A DNA stretch of 64,000 nt, from contig CM069607.1 in NCBI GenBank assembly GCA_035771175.1, forward strand, positions 13,710,001 to 13,774,000, written 5' to 3'. Both the position numbers and the translations under genes were made by a program. The number at the start of each line of letters is the position of its first letter. Position 1 is the stretch's first letter. This document shows, one piece after another, positions 23,568 through 36,043 of the stretch. The notes beneath the pieces are model-generated. The model was not told the origin of the DNA. It was given only the letters and a program-made list of their open reading frames with translations, and did not search any database. The DNA comes from Paratinospora sagittata. Its lineage: Eukaryota; Streptophyta; Magnoliopsida; Ranunculales; Menispermaceae.

Positions 23568-24988
23568 TGTAATACCCTGTATTTCACAAAAAAAAGAAAA
23601 TTCGTTTGGGCAAGAAGGCCCTGACGTTCGGGCAGGCCGCCCGAATGTTCAGGCGCTATTTCTCCTCTATAAACCAACCCCCCGTCCTCATTTTTTCACA
23701 CCAAATCACCTTCTCTAGTGATTTTTCCTCCTCTTTTCACTCATTCTGAGTTTTTAGTCTTTTGAGACTCTCTATTCAAGACTCTCGGTGCGGTGCGACG
23801 AAGTTCTGGCCGAAGGAAAGCGCCAGATCTGAAAAAGAAAAAGTTCTTATCTAAAAGTTGGGAACGAAACATAGGTTTGCGTGTTTTATAACTTTTATTA
23901 AAGTTTACATTGTATTATTATTATATCTACTGTTCATTTACACAACATTATGTCATATAATTTTTATACTGTCGCACTTATGCATGTATATTTCGAATTC
24001 ACATATTACATTGTTATAATGCCGGATTTGTGGTCAATCTGGCTCAACTAGACTCGGTCTTGTCCTCAGTAACTTTAAATAGTGAACGGGAGGCAGCGGG
24101 CTGCTCTAGGCGATTGGTATTTAAGCAGACCTTGTGTCTTACCTCTTAACTGGGGACTGATCTAGTCGGTCTTATTGAAAGCTATCAGCTTATACAAGTA
24201 ATATTGAATGTCCTAACCTGGCACGTCGTGATACCAACCCCGATAAGGATCACCAGACGTTGCCAAAGTCAGTCTAAATGTCAAGAAAAGACCAGACCAG
24301 TAGACTGGACTAGTTCATACATTGGCATCATATATATCACCACCTACGGACGTATGTGGTTTTTGATTCAAAGAATAGTTAGGAGCATTACTCGTTATTC
24401 ATCATATTTCTCTGGAGAGGGACATACAATGAGAACCCGGCTACGCCTGGGGAGGGACATTAGTACGTGAATCCAGAGCATCGTTCCTGAGGAGGGACGT
24501 ACAGTGAGAACCTGGCTACGCCTGGGGAAGGAGATATGTACGTGAACTCAGGCGATGTACGTTCATCAAACCATTACGAGACAGTGTCATGCATACATAC
24601 ATATTGATTGACTATGATGCTCTCATGTGTATTTTAGATATTTGTTATTGAAGTATGTTATTAATTGTTATACTCACGAACTATTTTACCCACTGAGCGC
24701 GTTAAGCTCACTCCATTATTATTCAATTTTTCACATGAAATTAGGGTGGACTGGGTGCAAGTTTATGGGCCCCACATTTTGTACCTTTTATACTATTCAT
24801 TGGGGATTTTGGGGAGTATGTTCCCTTGACCATTTCATGTACAAAAGAATTCTGAATATAATGAAATTAGACTTTTACTGTTTTATATTTCCGCTGCGCA
24901 CTCTGTTATTACCATTGTTATAATTCCAAATGCGCGCCCCGTCCACGAGTGTACCGCGGGTTTAGGCGCGTTTGGGCAGGGTGTGACA
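23568..24988 (+). repeat. 5' LTR of a Tekay-like copy (element C), inserted in the leader of B
   Basis: This 1421-bp LTR runs from TGTAATACCC to GGTGTGACA. Two U3 palindromic units lie 21 bp apart (23618 and 23639), and TATAAA is at 23668-23673. A PBS follows. The left flank is agaaa; no right copy can be tested because the rest of element C is rearranged. Confidence 0.9.
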
Positions 24989-26010
24989 TTGAATGGTATC
25001 AGAGCGTACGGCCCACGACCCGCCCAAGTCTACCAAATTAGAGCATCATTCATGAGGAGGGACGTACAGTGAGAATTCTTAAGATTTACCTCGGTAAATA
25101 TCCTAATCTAACGTTCTATCGCAATCTTATGCATTCAAACTCTTACTCTTTAGTCTTTTCGATTATTATCCAAGTTTATATGTCCCATACAACATGACTT
25201 TGGTAATAAGGGTGTTAACCAAGTTAAGTTGTATGAACATTGTCATACACGGTCTCTAAAAACATCGGCTGAATAGTAGTTCACTGATAGTATCGTCCAA
25301 ATTTACTCGTCCCATACCGTGTAAACTTAGTGATAATATTAGTAATGCAACTTTCTCCAAATGTTTCTTTTCACACAAGGTCATGGGTTTTCTTACTTTC
25401 ACATTTTATTTAGTATCTTCCAATTTTGTTGTGTCCCATACCACTCCAAAGTTAGTGATACAAAAGAAAGAATGGTTGTAGTACCGCGGGTTTAGGCGTG
25501 TTTGGGCAGGGTGTGACATTGAATGGTATCAGAGCGTACGGCCCACGGCCCGCCCAAGTCTACCAAATTAGAGCATCATTCATGAGGAGGGACGTACAGT
25601 GAGAATTCTTAAGATTTACCTCGGTAAATATCCTAATCTAACGTTCTATCGCAATCTTATGCATTCAAACTCTTACTCTTTAGTCTTTTCGATTATTATC
25701 CAAGTTTATATGTCCCATACAACATGACTTTGGTAATAAGGGTGTTAACCAAGTTAAGTTGTATGAACACTGTCATACACGGTCTCTAAAAACATCGGCT
25801 GAATAGTAGTTCACTGATAGTATCGTCCAAATTTACTCGTCCCATATCGTGTAAACTTAGTGATAATATTAGTAATGCAACTTTCTCCAAATGTTTCTTT
25901 TCACACAAGGTCATGGGTTTTCTTACTTTCACATTTTATTTAGTATCTTCCAATTTTGTTGTGTCCCATACCACTCCAAAGTTAGTGATACAAAAGAAAG
26001 AATGGTTGTA
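24951..26010 (+). repeat. 530-bp tandem duplication with a chimeric unit
   Basis: Unit 1 (24951-25480) and unit 2 (25481-26010) are direct repeats with only about four differences that I can see. Each unit joins the last 38 bp of an LTR, the PBS and leader start, a 34-bp piece from inside an LTR (25041-25074 in unit 1), and about 406 bp of ORF1-gag spacer in inverted orientation. The junctions show it arose after the chimera had formed. Confidence 0.9.
24994..25005 (+). promoter_or_regulatory. Primer-binding site of element C (tRNA-iMet)
   Basis: TGGTATCAGAGC lies five bases after the LTR. A second copy at 25524-25535 is part of the 530-bp tandem duplication. Confidence 0.9.
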
Positions 26011-26084
26011 AGTCGGCCCAACAAAGATAGTCTTAAACAAAACATTTCATTCATATATAAAAGGAAAGTTGACAATGCCAGTAA
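25075..26084 (-). other. Inverted ORF1-gag spacer, partly duplicated
   Basis: The sequence matches the noncoding spacer of the Tekay-like family on the minus strand, including the TATGGGAC motif copies. The left part is duplicated, with the second unit starting again at 25605. It continues without a break into the ORF1 tail at 26085, so this was once part of a minus-strand element. Confidence 0.75.
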
Positions 26085-26487
26085 TCAATCTTGATTTCTC
26101 TGCCTACTACCGCTCCTTCTAGATCTCCTGCTAGGTACAGAACGACTACTAACAGAAGGTTGAGAGTTTGCTCGCTCTGCTTCGGAGTTTTGCCTATGTG
26201 TTAATATATTATTTTGAGTCTCTCTCATTTCTGCCATATTGGATGCCATTTCATTTAACCGTTCAAAAAGGTTAGTCGATTGGCCCATTGGTGGTTGATG
26301 GCTCGATTGTCCCATAGGTGGAGAATAGGCCATAGGCATTGGGGAAAAATATTAGTTGTACGGGCGATTCATAGGTGAAAGGTAATTGTTTTGATTGTAC
26401 GGGGATCCCCTAACTAGAACCCCTTGGATATTTAGAGTTGTTTGAGGTGAAAAGTCTTGAAACAGTGGGCTCCTTGGGATGTTCTGC
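26085..26487 (-). pseudogene. C-terminal fragment of ORF1, cut by an LTR
   Basis: On the minus strand this carries the ORF1 tail: a PPMGQS repeat, FERLNEMASN, ETQNNIL and the Ser/Arg-rich end SVPSRRSRRSGSRQ, with the stop at 26085-26087. It is open for 84 codons from 26339; a stop (TAA) and divergence lie upstream. The upstream part is lost at 26487, where the E3 5' LTR begins, and is not found on the far side of E3. Confidence 0.7.
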
Positions 26488-27902
26488 TGTAATACCCTAG
26501 GATTGCACAAAATATATATATATATATATTTTTAGGGCAACGCCCGAACGTTCTGGCGCATGCCCGAACGTTCAGGCACCAAAAAACTCTATATAAGGAA
26601 CCCTCCTCATTTCTCATTTCTCACACCAAAATCACTCTCCTTGTGATTTTCCTTCTCTTTCTCGCTCATTTTGAGTTTTAGTCTTCTGTGACTCTCGGTG
26701 CGGTGCGACGAAGTTCTGTCAGGAGGAAAGCGCCAGATCTGAAAGAAGAAGTTCTTATTTGAAGTTTGAGAATGAAACATAGGTTTGCGTGTTTTATAAT
26801 TTTTATTAAAGTTTACATTCAGTTATTATTGTATCTACTGTTCATTTACACTGCATTATGTCATATAATGTTTATACTGTCGCACTTATGCCTGTACACT
26901 TGAAATTCACGTATTAATAATGCCGGATTTGTGGTCAATCTGACTCAACTAGACTCGGTCTTGTCCTTAGTAAGTTTAAATAGTGAACAGGAGGCAGCGG
27001 ACTGCTCTAGTCGATTGGTATTTAAGCAGACCTTATGTCTCACCTCTCAACTGGGGACTGATTTAGTTGGTCTTATTGAAAGCTATCAGCTTATACAAGT
27101 AATACTGAATGTCCTAACCTTGCACGTCGTGATACCGACCCTGATAAGGATCACCAGACGTTGCCCAAGGCAATCTAAATGTCAAGTAAAGACCAGACCA
27201 GTAGACTAGACCAGTTCATGCATTGGCATCATACATATCACTACCTAGGCACGTATGTGGTTTATGACTCATAGAATAGTTAGGAGCATTGCTCGCTATT
27301 CATTATATTTTCTGGAGAGGGACGTACATGAGAACCCGGCTACGCCTGGGAAGGGACATCAGTACGTGAATCTAAAGCATCGTTCCTGAGGAGGGACGTA
27401 CAATAGAACCTGGTTACGCCAGGGGAGAAACGTCCGGACGGACATTTGTACGTGAACTCAGGCGATGTACGTTCATCAAACTATTACGATACGGTGTCAT
27501 GCATACAAACATATTGATTGATTATGATGCTCTCATGTGTATTTAAGATATTTGATATTGAAGTATGTTTTATTAATTGTTATACTCACGAACTATTTTA
27601 CCCACTGAGCGCGTTAAGCTCACTACATTATTATCCAACTTTTCACAGGATATTAGGGTGGACTGGGTGCAGGTTATGGGGCCCACATTTTGTACCCTTT
27701 GTATTATTCATTGGGAATTTTGGGGAGTATGTTCCCTTGACCATTTCATGTATAAATTATATTCTGAATTAAATTAAATCAGATTTGTACTGTGTTATAT
27801 ATTTCCGCTGTGCACTCTGTTGTTACCATTGTTATTATTCCAAATGCGCGCAACGTCCGCGAGTGTACCGCCGGTTTAGGCGCGTCCGGGCGGGGTGTGA
27901 TA
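26488..27902 (+). repeat. 5' LTR of E3 (CTAGGATTGCAC subtype)
   Basis: This 1415-bp LTR ends TGTGATA instead of TGTGACA, a point change in the terminal CA. A (TA)n run lies at 26512-26530. Two U3 palindromic units with GAACGTTC-type cores are 20 bp apart (26542 and 26562), directly followed by TATATAAGG at 26590. Two 75-bp units and the TGAGC/GCTCA stem-loop are present. Confidence 0.9.
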
Positions 27903-27907
27903 TTTAA

Positions 27908-27919
27908 TGGTATCAGAGC
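27908..27919 (+). promoter_or_regulatory. Primer-binding site of E3 (tRNA-iMet)
   Basis: TGGTATCAGAGC lies five bases after the 5' LTR. Confidence 0.9.
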
Positions 27920-28360
27920 GTACGGTCCACGTCCTGCCCAAGTCCACCAAATTAGGGGAAGAAAATTTCATTAAATATATATGTCTTTAGAACTATATAT
28001 ATATATATGAATTATATATAGTTAAGATTTGTATTAAATATATATCTAAGAAAACTATATAGTTTTTATAGTTTGATTTTAAATATATATATAGTTATGA
28101 TTTATGAAAACTATATATATATATATATTGTTATGATTAAATATATATATCTATATATCTATGCATGCATATAGGAGATGTATGTATACCATGTTACTAA
28201 TGGAAAATATTGGATGAAAAAAATTTATTAGATATATGTCAATTGTATATAGTTGAGATTTATATTAAATATATATCTAGAAAACTATATGATTTTTATA
28301 TAGTTTGATTTAAATATACATATAGTCATGATTTATTAAAAAACTATATGTATAGTTATG

Positions 28361-28409
<49 letters not shown>

Positions 28410-28818
28410 GTTAGTATATATGAGATATATATATCATACTATTGATGAAAATTTTGAATGAAAAATGTTATTAGATATATATATCTTTAGAACTATATAT
28501 ATAAATTATATATAAGATTTGTATTAAATATATATCTAAGAAAACTATATATGATTTTTATATAGTTTAATTTCAAATATACATATAGTTGATTTATGAA
28601 AACTATATATATAGTTATGATTAAATATATATATCTATACATTCATATATGAATACGATATATATTATATCATATTGCCAATAGAAAAATTTGGATTAAA
28701 TGATGGCATAAACATTAAGAATAGAAAACATTGTCCAACTGACAAGGCATAAATATTAAAAAAATGTTAGGAATATATTTTGTGTCTTTCACAAATTTAT
28801 TTTCCTTTCAACAAAAGA
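27920..28818 (+). repeat. AT-rich tandem leader of E3
   Basis: Three diverged units, each with an AAACTATAT(G)A-TTTTTATA block, begin near 28051, 28283 and 28541; the last is followed by a non-repetitive 100-bp tail. A long (TA)n run covers about 28370-28408. The end is TTTATTTTCCTTTCAA just before the ORF1 ATG; the CAG acceptor of E1 and E4 is CAA here. Confidence 0.75.
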
Positions 28819-30454
28819 ATGACCTCAAGTGAATGAGTAACTTCCACTAGCAGAGAACCAATTCCCTCTAGACTCAAGGAATTGTCCAAAAGGGAGGTTA
28901 TGACTATGAGGAGCATCGACAATAGAGATCTCCACCTCCGCCCAATCCTTCACGGCAAACTCGCAACACTGGGTTGGTTAAATATAACCAAAGTTGAGGG
29001 TCACGTCTCTTACAACTTGGTAAGATCCTTCTATGAAACCATGAATTGCGTGGGACTTCAAGGAGATGAGATCAGCCCTATTTTGGAGACAACAGTCATG
29101 GGAATGAAAATTCCTATCAACATCGAGATTATTGCTCGACTTTTGGAGATTCCAATTTAGGAGAGGATTATTGATCCAAATTAACCCCAGACAGTTGCAT
29201 AGATCGCAGAGTCTAATGAACAATTGTTCAAGTCCCTCGCCAAAGAGCCATGCACTCAATCGACGTACATCAACCTCCCAAACAATTATATTAAGCCATC
29301 TCTTGCCGGCCTCGGAAAGATTGTATACGGCAACATCTTGCCAGAAAGGGGGACTAGAGGCACTATATCAAGGGCTCAACTTCTTATGTTATACTGCATA
29401 GAGAAGAAAATTAAGGTTTCCCTACCTCACATTATTATCCAACAAATGTTGAGGGTGGTACAAAACCCTTTGAGAAAGGAATTCCTCGGCTACGGAGTCT
29501 TGATTATGAGGATGCTATACAAGGCAAACGTCGACATTTTGATGGGACGTCGAAGCAGATCACTGAACCAGTTACAGCATCCTCTATCTTCAAGACATAT
29601 GGCACAAGTGGAAGGGTAACTGATGAAAAAGTATTCGGCACGACGATAGGAAATGCCAAAAGAATGAGAGACAAACATGGACGTTGTCTTCGAAGAAGTC
29701 GACGCAAGATTCCTGTCCGGGAAGTACCAAATGGTGAGCCAATCAGAATCCTACATCAAACCCAACCACAAATAATGATCCAATCGGTCATCTATTCACT
29801 GAGGAAGATTTATTTACCAACCTAAATCAACCTCAAGATAGACAAAGTACTCAAGCAAACCTACCTGCTTGGAACATGCCAACTCAGGGCAACACGTCAT
29901 ACCAAAGGTTTCCAACACCTGAGGTACAATGTCAGCCATTCCCGCAAGTTCCTGTAACCTAACAACAACAGTATTGGATGGCACCAAATTTTGGAGGACA
30001 GAACATCCCAATGAGCCCACTGTTTCAAAACTTTTCACCTCAAACAAATCCAAATATCCAAGGGGTTCCAATTAGGGGATCCCCGTACAATCAAAACAAT
30101 TACCTTTCACCTATGAATCACTCGTACAACCAATACTTTCCCCCAATGCCAATGGCCTACCCTCCACCTATGGGACAATCGACCCATCAACCACCTATGG
30201 GACAATCGACCCATCAACCACCAATGGGACAATCGACCCATCAACCACCAATGGGACAATCGACTAACCTATTTGAACGGTTAAATGAAATGACATCCAA
30301 TATTGCTGAAATGAGAGAGACTCAAAATAATATCTTAACACGTATGCAAAACCCCGAAGCAGAGCGAGCAAACTCTGAACCATCCGTTAGTAGTCGTTCT
30401 GTACCTAGCAGGAGATCTAGAAGGAGCGGTAGTCGACAGGAAAATCAAGATTGA
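28819..30454 (+). pseudogene. ORF1 of E3, broken; four PPMGQSTHQ repeats
   Basis: The ATG at 28819 is followed by a stop after five codons (GGA to TGA). The domain region then reads on from 28882 with stops near 29158, 29182 and 29200, and continues open at 29224-29619. A frameshift near 29600 leads to the tail (29978-30454), which ends in the Ser/Arg-rich SVPSRRSRRSGSR. The tail holds a 27-bp coding minisatellite (about 30160-30270) giving four PPMGQSTHQ-type units, against two in E1 and E4. Domain features are as for E1; function unknown. Confidence 0.65.
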
Positions 30455-31232
30455 TTACTGGCATTGTATACTTTTCTTTTATATATGAATGAAATGTTTT
30501 GTTTAAGACTATCTTTGGTGGGCCGACTTACAACCATCCTTTCTTTTGTATCACTAACTTTGGAGTGGTATGGGACACAACAAAATTGGAAGATACTAAA
30601 TAAAATGTGGAAGTAAAAAAACCCATGACCTTGTGTGAAAAGAAACATTTGGAAAAAGTTGCATTACTAACATTATCACTAAGTTTACACGGTATGGGAC
30701 GAGTAAACTTGGAAGATACTATTGGTAAACTACTATTCAGCCGATGTTTTTAGAGACTGTGTTCATGCAACTTAACTTGGTTAACACCCTTATTACCAAA
30801 GTCATGTGGTATGGGACACATGAACTTGGATAATAATCGAAAAGACTAAGAGTAAGAGTTTGAATGCATAAGATTGCGATAGAACGTTAGATCAAGATAT
30901 TTACCGAGGCAAATCTTAGACTTCTTATGACTCGTATGGATTTTCAATGAAATATATATGTATGTTCACAAAGACCTGAACCAAATCATTTGAAATACTT
31001 GCAAAGTTTTGTACTTATTATATAAACATTCTAACCTTTTTTTTACACCATGGCCAAACATACGAGATATATAAGATTCTTTGATTCCTCAACAAAAACC
31101 TTACACTATACTTAGAAAAATAAGTGATTTTAACATTGCAGTACTCTCGAAATTGTTGCTGAGCATACTATAACATTATACTTGGCTACAGTTCCTTAAT
31201 CTTGGTTTTATTTTCTCCTTCCTAGTGAAAAA
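30455..31232 (+). other. ORF1-gag spacer of E3
   Basis: This is the conserved noncoding spacer with three TATGGGAC motif copies (near 30568, 30692 and 30811). The pyrimidine tract TTTTATTTTCTCCTTCCTAG ends ten bases before the gag ATG. No ORF of note. Confidence 0.65.
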
Positions 31233-34200
31233 ATGCAAACCAGGAAGAGAGAAAGGCCACGTACTGTTCGTCTAGCAGTGGAGGCACCTTCTAAGAACCA
31301 GGAACCGCCGCCTCCGACAACAGCAAAGGCCACACCCAACACTGCCACTACACCTGGGCAGGCAATACCAACCCCACCCCCACCCTTTGCCATGCCTTCA
31401 AGTATGGAAACCTTCTTCGCTGGATTTATTGAGGTGATGAAAGTCATTGTTCAAACGGTCGTTCGTGTGACCGCGGCCAGTTAGGTTGCCACGGTTCAGG
31501 CACCTGTAAGATTTGGGTCAGAATCTCAAACCGATCAGATTACCAAGTACAAGAGGCTACAACCTCTTACTTTTGTTGGCACCATTGATGCTGATGAGGT
31601 GCAAAAGTGGCTGGATGAGTCAAAGAAGGCTCTTGATGCAATGAGTGTCGATGAGACTCAAAAAATTCCACTAACGACCAACCAACTTGTTAGTGGGTCA
31701 AATACATGGTGGATAACAGTGAAAGAGGACCCAACGGTCAACACAGCAGATGTGACTTGGCAACAGTTCGAGTCAATGTTTATTGATGAGTATTTTCCCG
31801 GCGCTGTGAAGAGGCAGAAGCGCCAGGAATTTGCTAAGTTATACCAAGCAACATGACCGTCAGGGAATATGCTGGAAAGTTCAAAGAATTATCAGTCTAC
31901 TCTCTCTCCACCATCTCAACGGAGCAAGATAAGACTGAGAAATTTTATAATGGCCTTCGCCATGATATTCGACAAGCCTTGTCGATCTTGGATCTCAAGA
32001 TTCACAAGGAGGTTGTTGACAAGGCCATGAGCTTTGAACAAGAGAAGATCTTACAGGAGCAGAGAATGAATAAGGGAAAATGGCTTGCAACGTTTTTCTA
32101 ACAAGACTCGCACCAGGGTAACAAGAAGAAGCCCTACTACAATCAAAACCCAGCCCTCTCATCCCCGGTTTTGAAGAATGAGGCCACAACACCTGCGGCT
32201 GAACCTTCTAACCCTAACTATCACGGTTTCCGAAATCACGGCCGCGGAGGTCGTTATGGAAGGGGTGCCCGTAGAAACGGCAATGGCAGAGGTGGTGGTC
32301 GACACCACAATCAGCAAGGCTAGCAGAACAATCAGTATGGCCAGCAAATCAATCAGCAGTACAGGCCGACTTGTTTCAACTGCGGCCAGCAGGGCCACGT
32401 AAAATATGCCTATCTGCACCTTCAACAACCTATTCTCGTTGTTCCAGTCCAACAAGCACCACCTGCTGCTAATGCCCAACCCAGGCAAAACCAGCAGAAC
32501 CAGGGTCAACGGAATCAGGGCAGAGCATTTTCCATCGCTCAACAACCTCTCCCAGACAACAATGTAGTTGAAGGTACCTTTCCTTTGTTCAATACAATGG
32601 TGCATGTTTTGTTTGATTCAGGTGTTATGCATTCTTTTATATCGTCGGCATTGGTAAGACATTTAGGCCTGCATCCTGAACCCACAAACATCACACTCCA
32701 TGTCATATCACCGTTAGGATCTGGTATTGATGTGAATTTGCAGTGTTCTCGATGTGAACTTCGAATGTCAGAACAGATAATATATGCAGATCCTTTTACG
32801 ATGGATATTGAAGATTACGACATCATCCTCGACATGGACTGGCTAGCACCACTGAATGCAAAGATCGACTGTATGAAGAAGCAAGTTCAGTTAACCTTGC
32901 CTACAGGAGAGTTTGTCAAGATTCAAGGAACAAGGAAATTGATACACAAATCAACAGTTGCACTTCTCAAGTCACAACTTCGAGCGTTATCCCTTGGTGA
33001 CGGAAATGAATCACCAGCATTGTGCCCTCTCGAAGTACATGATGTTCTAGTCATATCTGAATTCCTAACAGTTTTTCTAAATGACCTTCCTGGTCTACCT
33101 CCAGTTAGGGAATTTGATTTTGAGATCAACCTCATACCTGGCACGGGGCCTATCTCAATTCCACCATACAAAATGTCAAATGTCGAGCTGGTCGAATTAG
33201 ACAAACAACTGAAGGAATCAGAAAGTAATGGCTTCATCAAAAAGAGTTCATCACCCTTGGGCGCTCCAGTTCTGTTTGTTCGCAAAAAGATGGTTCGTTA
33301 CGACTTTGCATCGATTATCGCAAGTTGTATAATGTCACCATCAAGAACAGATATCCGTTGCCCAGGATCGATGACTTGTTCGACCAACTTAGAGATTCCA
33401 AATACTTCTCTAAGATTGATTTACGGTCCGGTTATCACCAACTCCGAATTCGAGAGTCGAACATTACCAAGACGGTGTTCAGAACTCAGTATGGTCACTA
33501 CGAGTTCTTGGTCATGCCGTTCGGTTTAACAAATGCACCTGCTGTCATGGATTTGATGAATCGCATATTCAAGTTATACTTAGACCGATTTGTGGTGGTT
33601 TTTGTGGACGACATCTTGATATATTCCTCAACCGAGGAAGACCATAAGATACATCTGAAGATAGTCCTTCAGACCTTGAGAAGCCACCAGCTGTATGCAA
33701 AGTTGAGTAAGTGCGAATTTTGGGCGAAGAGAGTTCAATTCCTAGGCCATGTTGTTTCAGGCAATGGCATTGAGGTAGATCCTTCTAAGGTTGAAGCAGT
33801 TCTAAACTGGAAGCAGCCTACCACTGTTTCTCAGATTAGGAGTTTTCTTAGTTTGGCTAGCTATTACCGACGCTTCATCAAGGACTTCTCAAAGATTGTT
33901 GAACCTATGACCAAGCTCACTCGAAAGGACGTGCGATTCATCTGGAATCCCGCCTGTGAAGCATCATTTCAGGAATTGAAGAAATGTCTCACGATGACAC
34001 CTGTACTTATCACTCCAAGAAATGCAATTGGATTTTCATTATACACCGACGCCTCTCTCCAAGGCTTAGGTGTCGTACTAATGCAAGAAGGCCAAGTTGT
34101 TGCATATGCCTCGAGGCAACTGAAGATTCATGAGGGTAATTACCCAACACATGACTTGGAACTTGCAGTTGTTGTGTTTGCACTGAAGTTATGGCGTCAT

Positions 34201-35946
34201 TACCTATACGGTGAACGGTTTGAGGTCTTCTCGGATCACAAGAGTCTTAAGTACATATACACTCAGAGAGACCTAAACCTCCACCAGAGACGATGGTTGG
34301 AATTCTTGAAAGATTATGACTTTAAACTCTAGTACCATCCCGGAAAGGCCAATGTTGTGGTCGATGCCCTGAGTAGAAAATCTTATGTTGCTTGCACCCT
34401 TAACTACGAAATGGGGAAATTGGTTACAGAGATGGAGAACTTTAACCTACAGCTGAACGAAGAGTGACCAAGACACGACTCTCTCAATTATCAGCCAACT
34501 CTGAGCTAGTTCGAAAGATTTCAGCTGCTCAAGCCAATGACCCTATGTTAATGGAGAAATGAGAACTTCTACTCAGCGGACAGGACCTTCCTTACTGGTC
34601 GGTCTCAGAAGACGAGGTCGTTTTCTATAAAAAACGCCTCTGTCTACCGAACGATCCTGAGGTTCGAAAACAAGTGCTTACTGAAATGCACTGTTCGAGG
34701 TACGCTATGCATCCTGGGGGTGACAAGATGTACAAGGATGTCAAGCGACAATTTGGTTTTCTGGAATGAAGAAGGCAATTGTAGACTTCGTTGCTCGATG
34801 TCTCGTTTGCCAGAAAGTTAAGGTAGAACGAAGACTTCCCTCTGGACTTCTCCAGCTGTTACCTATTGGAGAATGGAAATGGGAGAACATCGCAATGGAT
34901 TTTGGTACGGCCTTACCTCGAAACAATAAAGGGCAAGATGCTATCTGGGTTATCATTTACAGACTTACAAAGTCTGCACACTTCTTGCCAACAAAGTTCA
35001 CGGATAATCCCGCCAAACTTGCAGAACTATATGAAAGAGAGATCGTACGCCTTCATGGCATACCACTCACGATCGTCTCTGATCGAGACCCTCAATTCAC
35101 ATCAAACTTTTGGAAAAGCTTCTAGAGTAGAATGGGTTCTAAGATCACCATGAGCACAACATTTCACCCTCAGACAGATGGGCAGTTAGAGCAGCTTATT
35201 CAAATCTTAGAAGACATGTTACGGTGTTGTATTTTGGACTTTAATGACCGATGGGAAAAGTATTTACATCTAGCTAAGTTTGCATACAACAACAGCTACC
35301 AAACTAGTATCGGCATGGCACCGTACGAGGCTCTCTATGGTCGCCCTTGCAGATCTCCGGTATGCTGGTTAGATATGGCAGATCGACCGCAGTTAGGCCC
35401 TAAACTAGTTCAAGAGACTTCTGAGAAGATCACACTAGTAAAGGAACGACTTCGTGTTGCACAAAGTCGACAGAAGAGCTATGCTGACAAGCGGAGACAG
35501 CATCTAGAATTTGATAAGGGGGACCTTGTTTTTCTAAAAGTTCAGCCCACAAGAGGTGTCAAACGCTTTGGGATCAAAGGAAAGCTCTCCCCACGGTATA
35601 TAGGTCCATTTCAGATCATTGAACGTATTGGCAAACTTGCTTATTGTCTGTCCCTTCCATCGTCCATGCCTAAGGTTCATGACATTTTTCACGTATCTAT
35701 GCTTCGCAAGTATCGTCCTGATCCTTCGCATATCATCCCTTTAGTCAAAGTTCGGGTTGAGGAAGGAAACAAGTATCAGGAGAAAGCGATACAGATTTTA
35801 GATAGAAAAACTCAAGAACTAAAGCGACGTAGCATACCACTTGTGAAAGTGCTCTGGGATCACCACGGCGTAGAGGAAGCAACATAGGGGAACTAGAACC
35901 AACAATTAAACAAAAATATCCTAAATTGTTTTCTAGTACCAACTGA
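31233..35946 (+). pseudogene. gag-pol: gag-pol of E3, long open segments but interrupted
   Basis: The ATG at 31233 opens gag (stop at 31482; frameshift near 31850). The knuckle reads CFNCGQQGH, but its last Cys is Tyr (about 32366-32410). The protease D-S-G is intact near 32625. RT has FVDDILIYS from 33601 within the open stretch 33325-34332, which also covers RNase H; a 1-base loss in the AAAAAG run at 33283-33289 separates it from the upstream part. The integrase zinc finger is at 34690-34820, the core at 34890-35200 and the GPF motif at about 35605. The chromodomain tail is cut by a stop at 35885 just after EEAT; the original stop is at 35944-35946. Further shifts lie near 34460, 34755 and 35125. 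No functional polyprotein can be made. Confidence 0.9.
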
Positions 35947-36043
35947 TGATGTGATACATTGTACTATTTTCACTGATCAATAAAATGATGAAACATTGTT
36001 TACACTTATCTTAATACAGTGTTTCACTTGAATAACTACGCAG

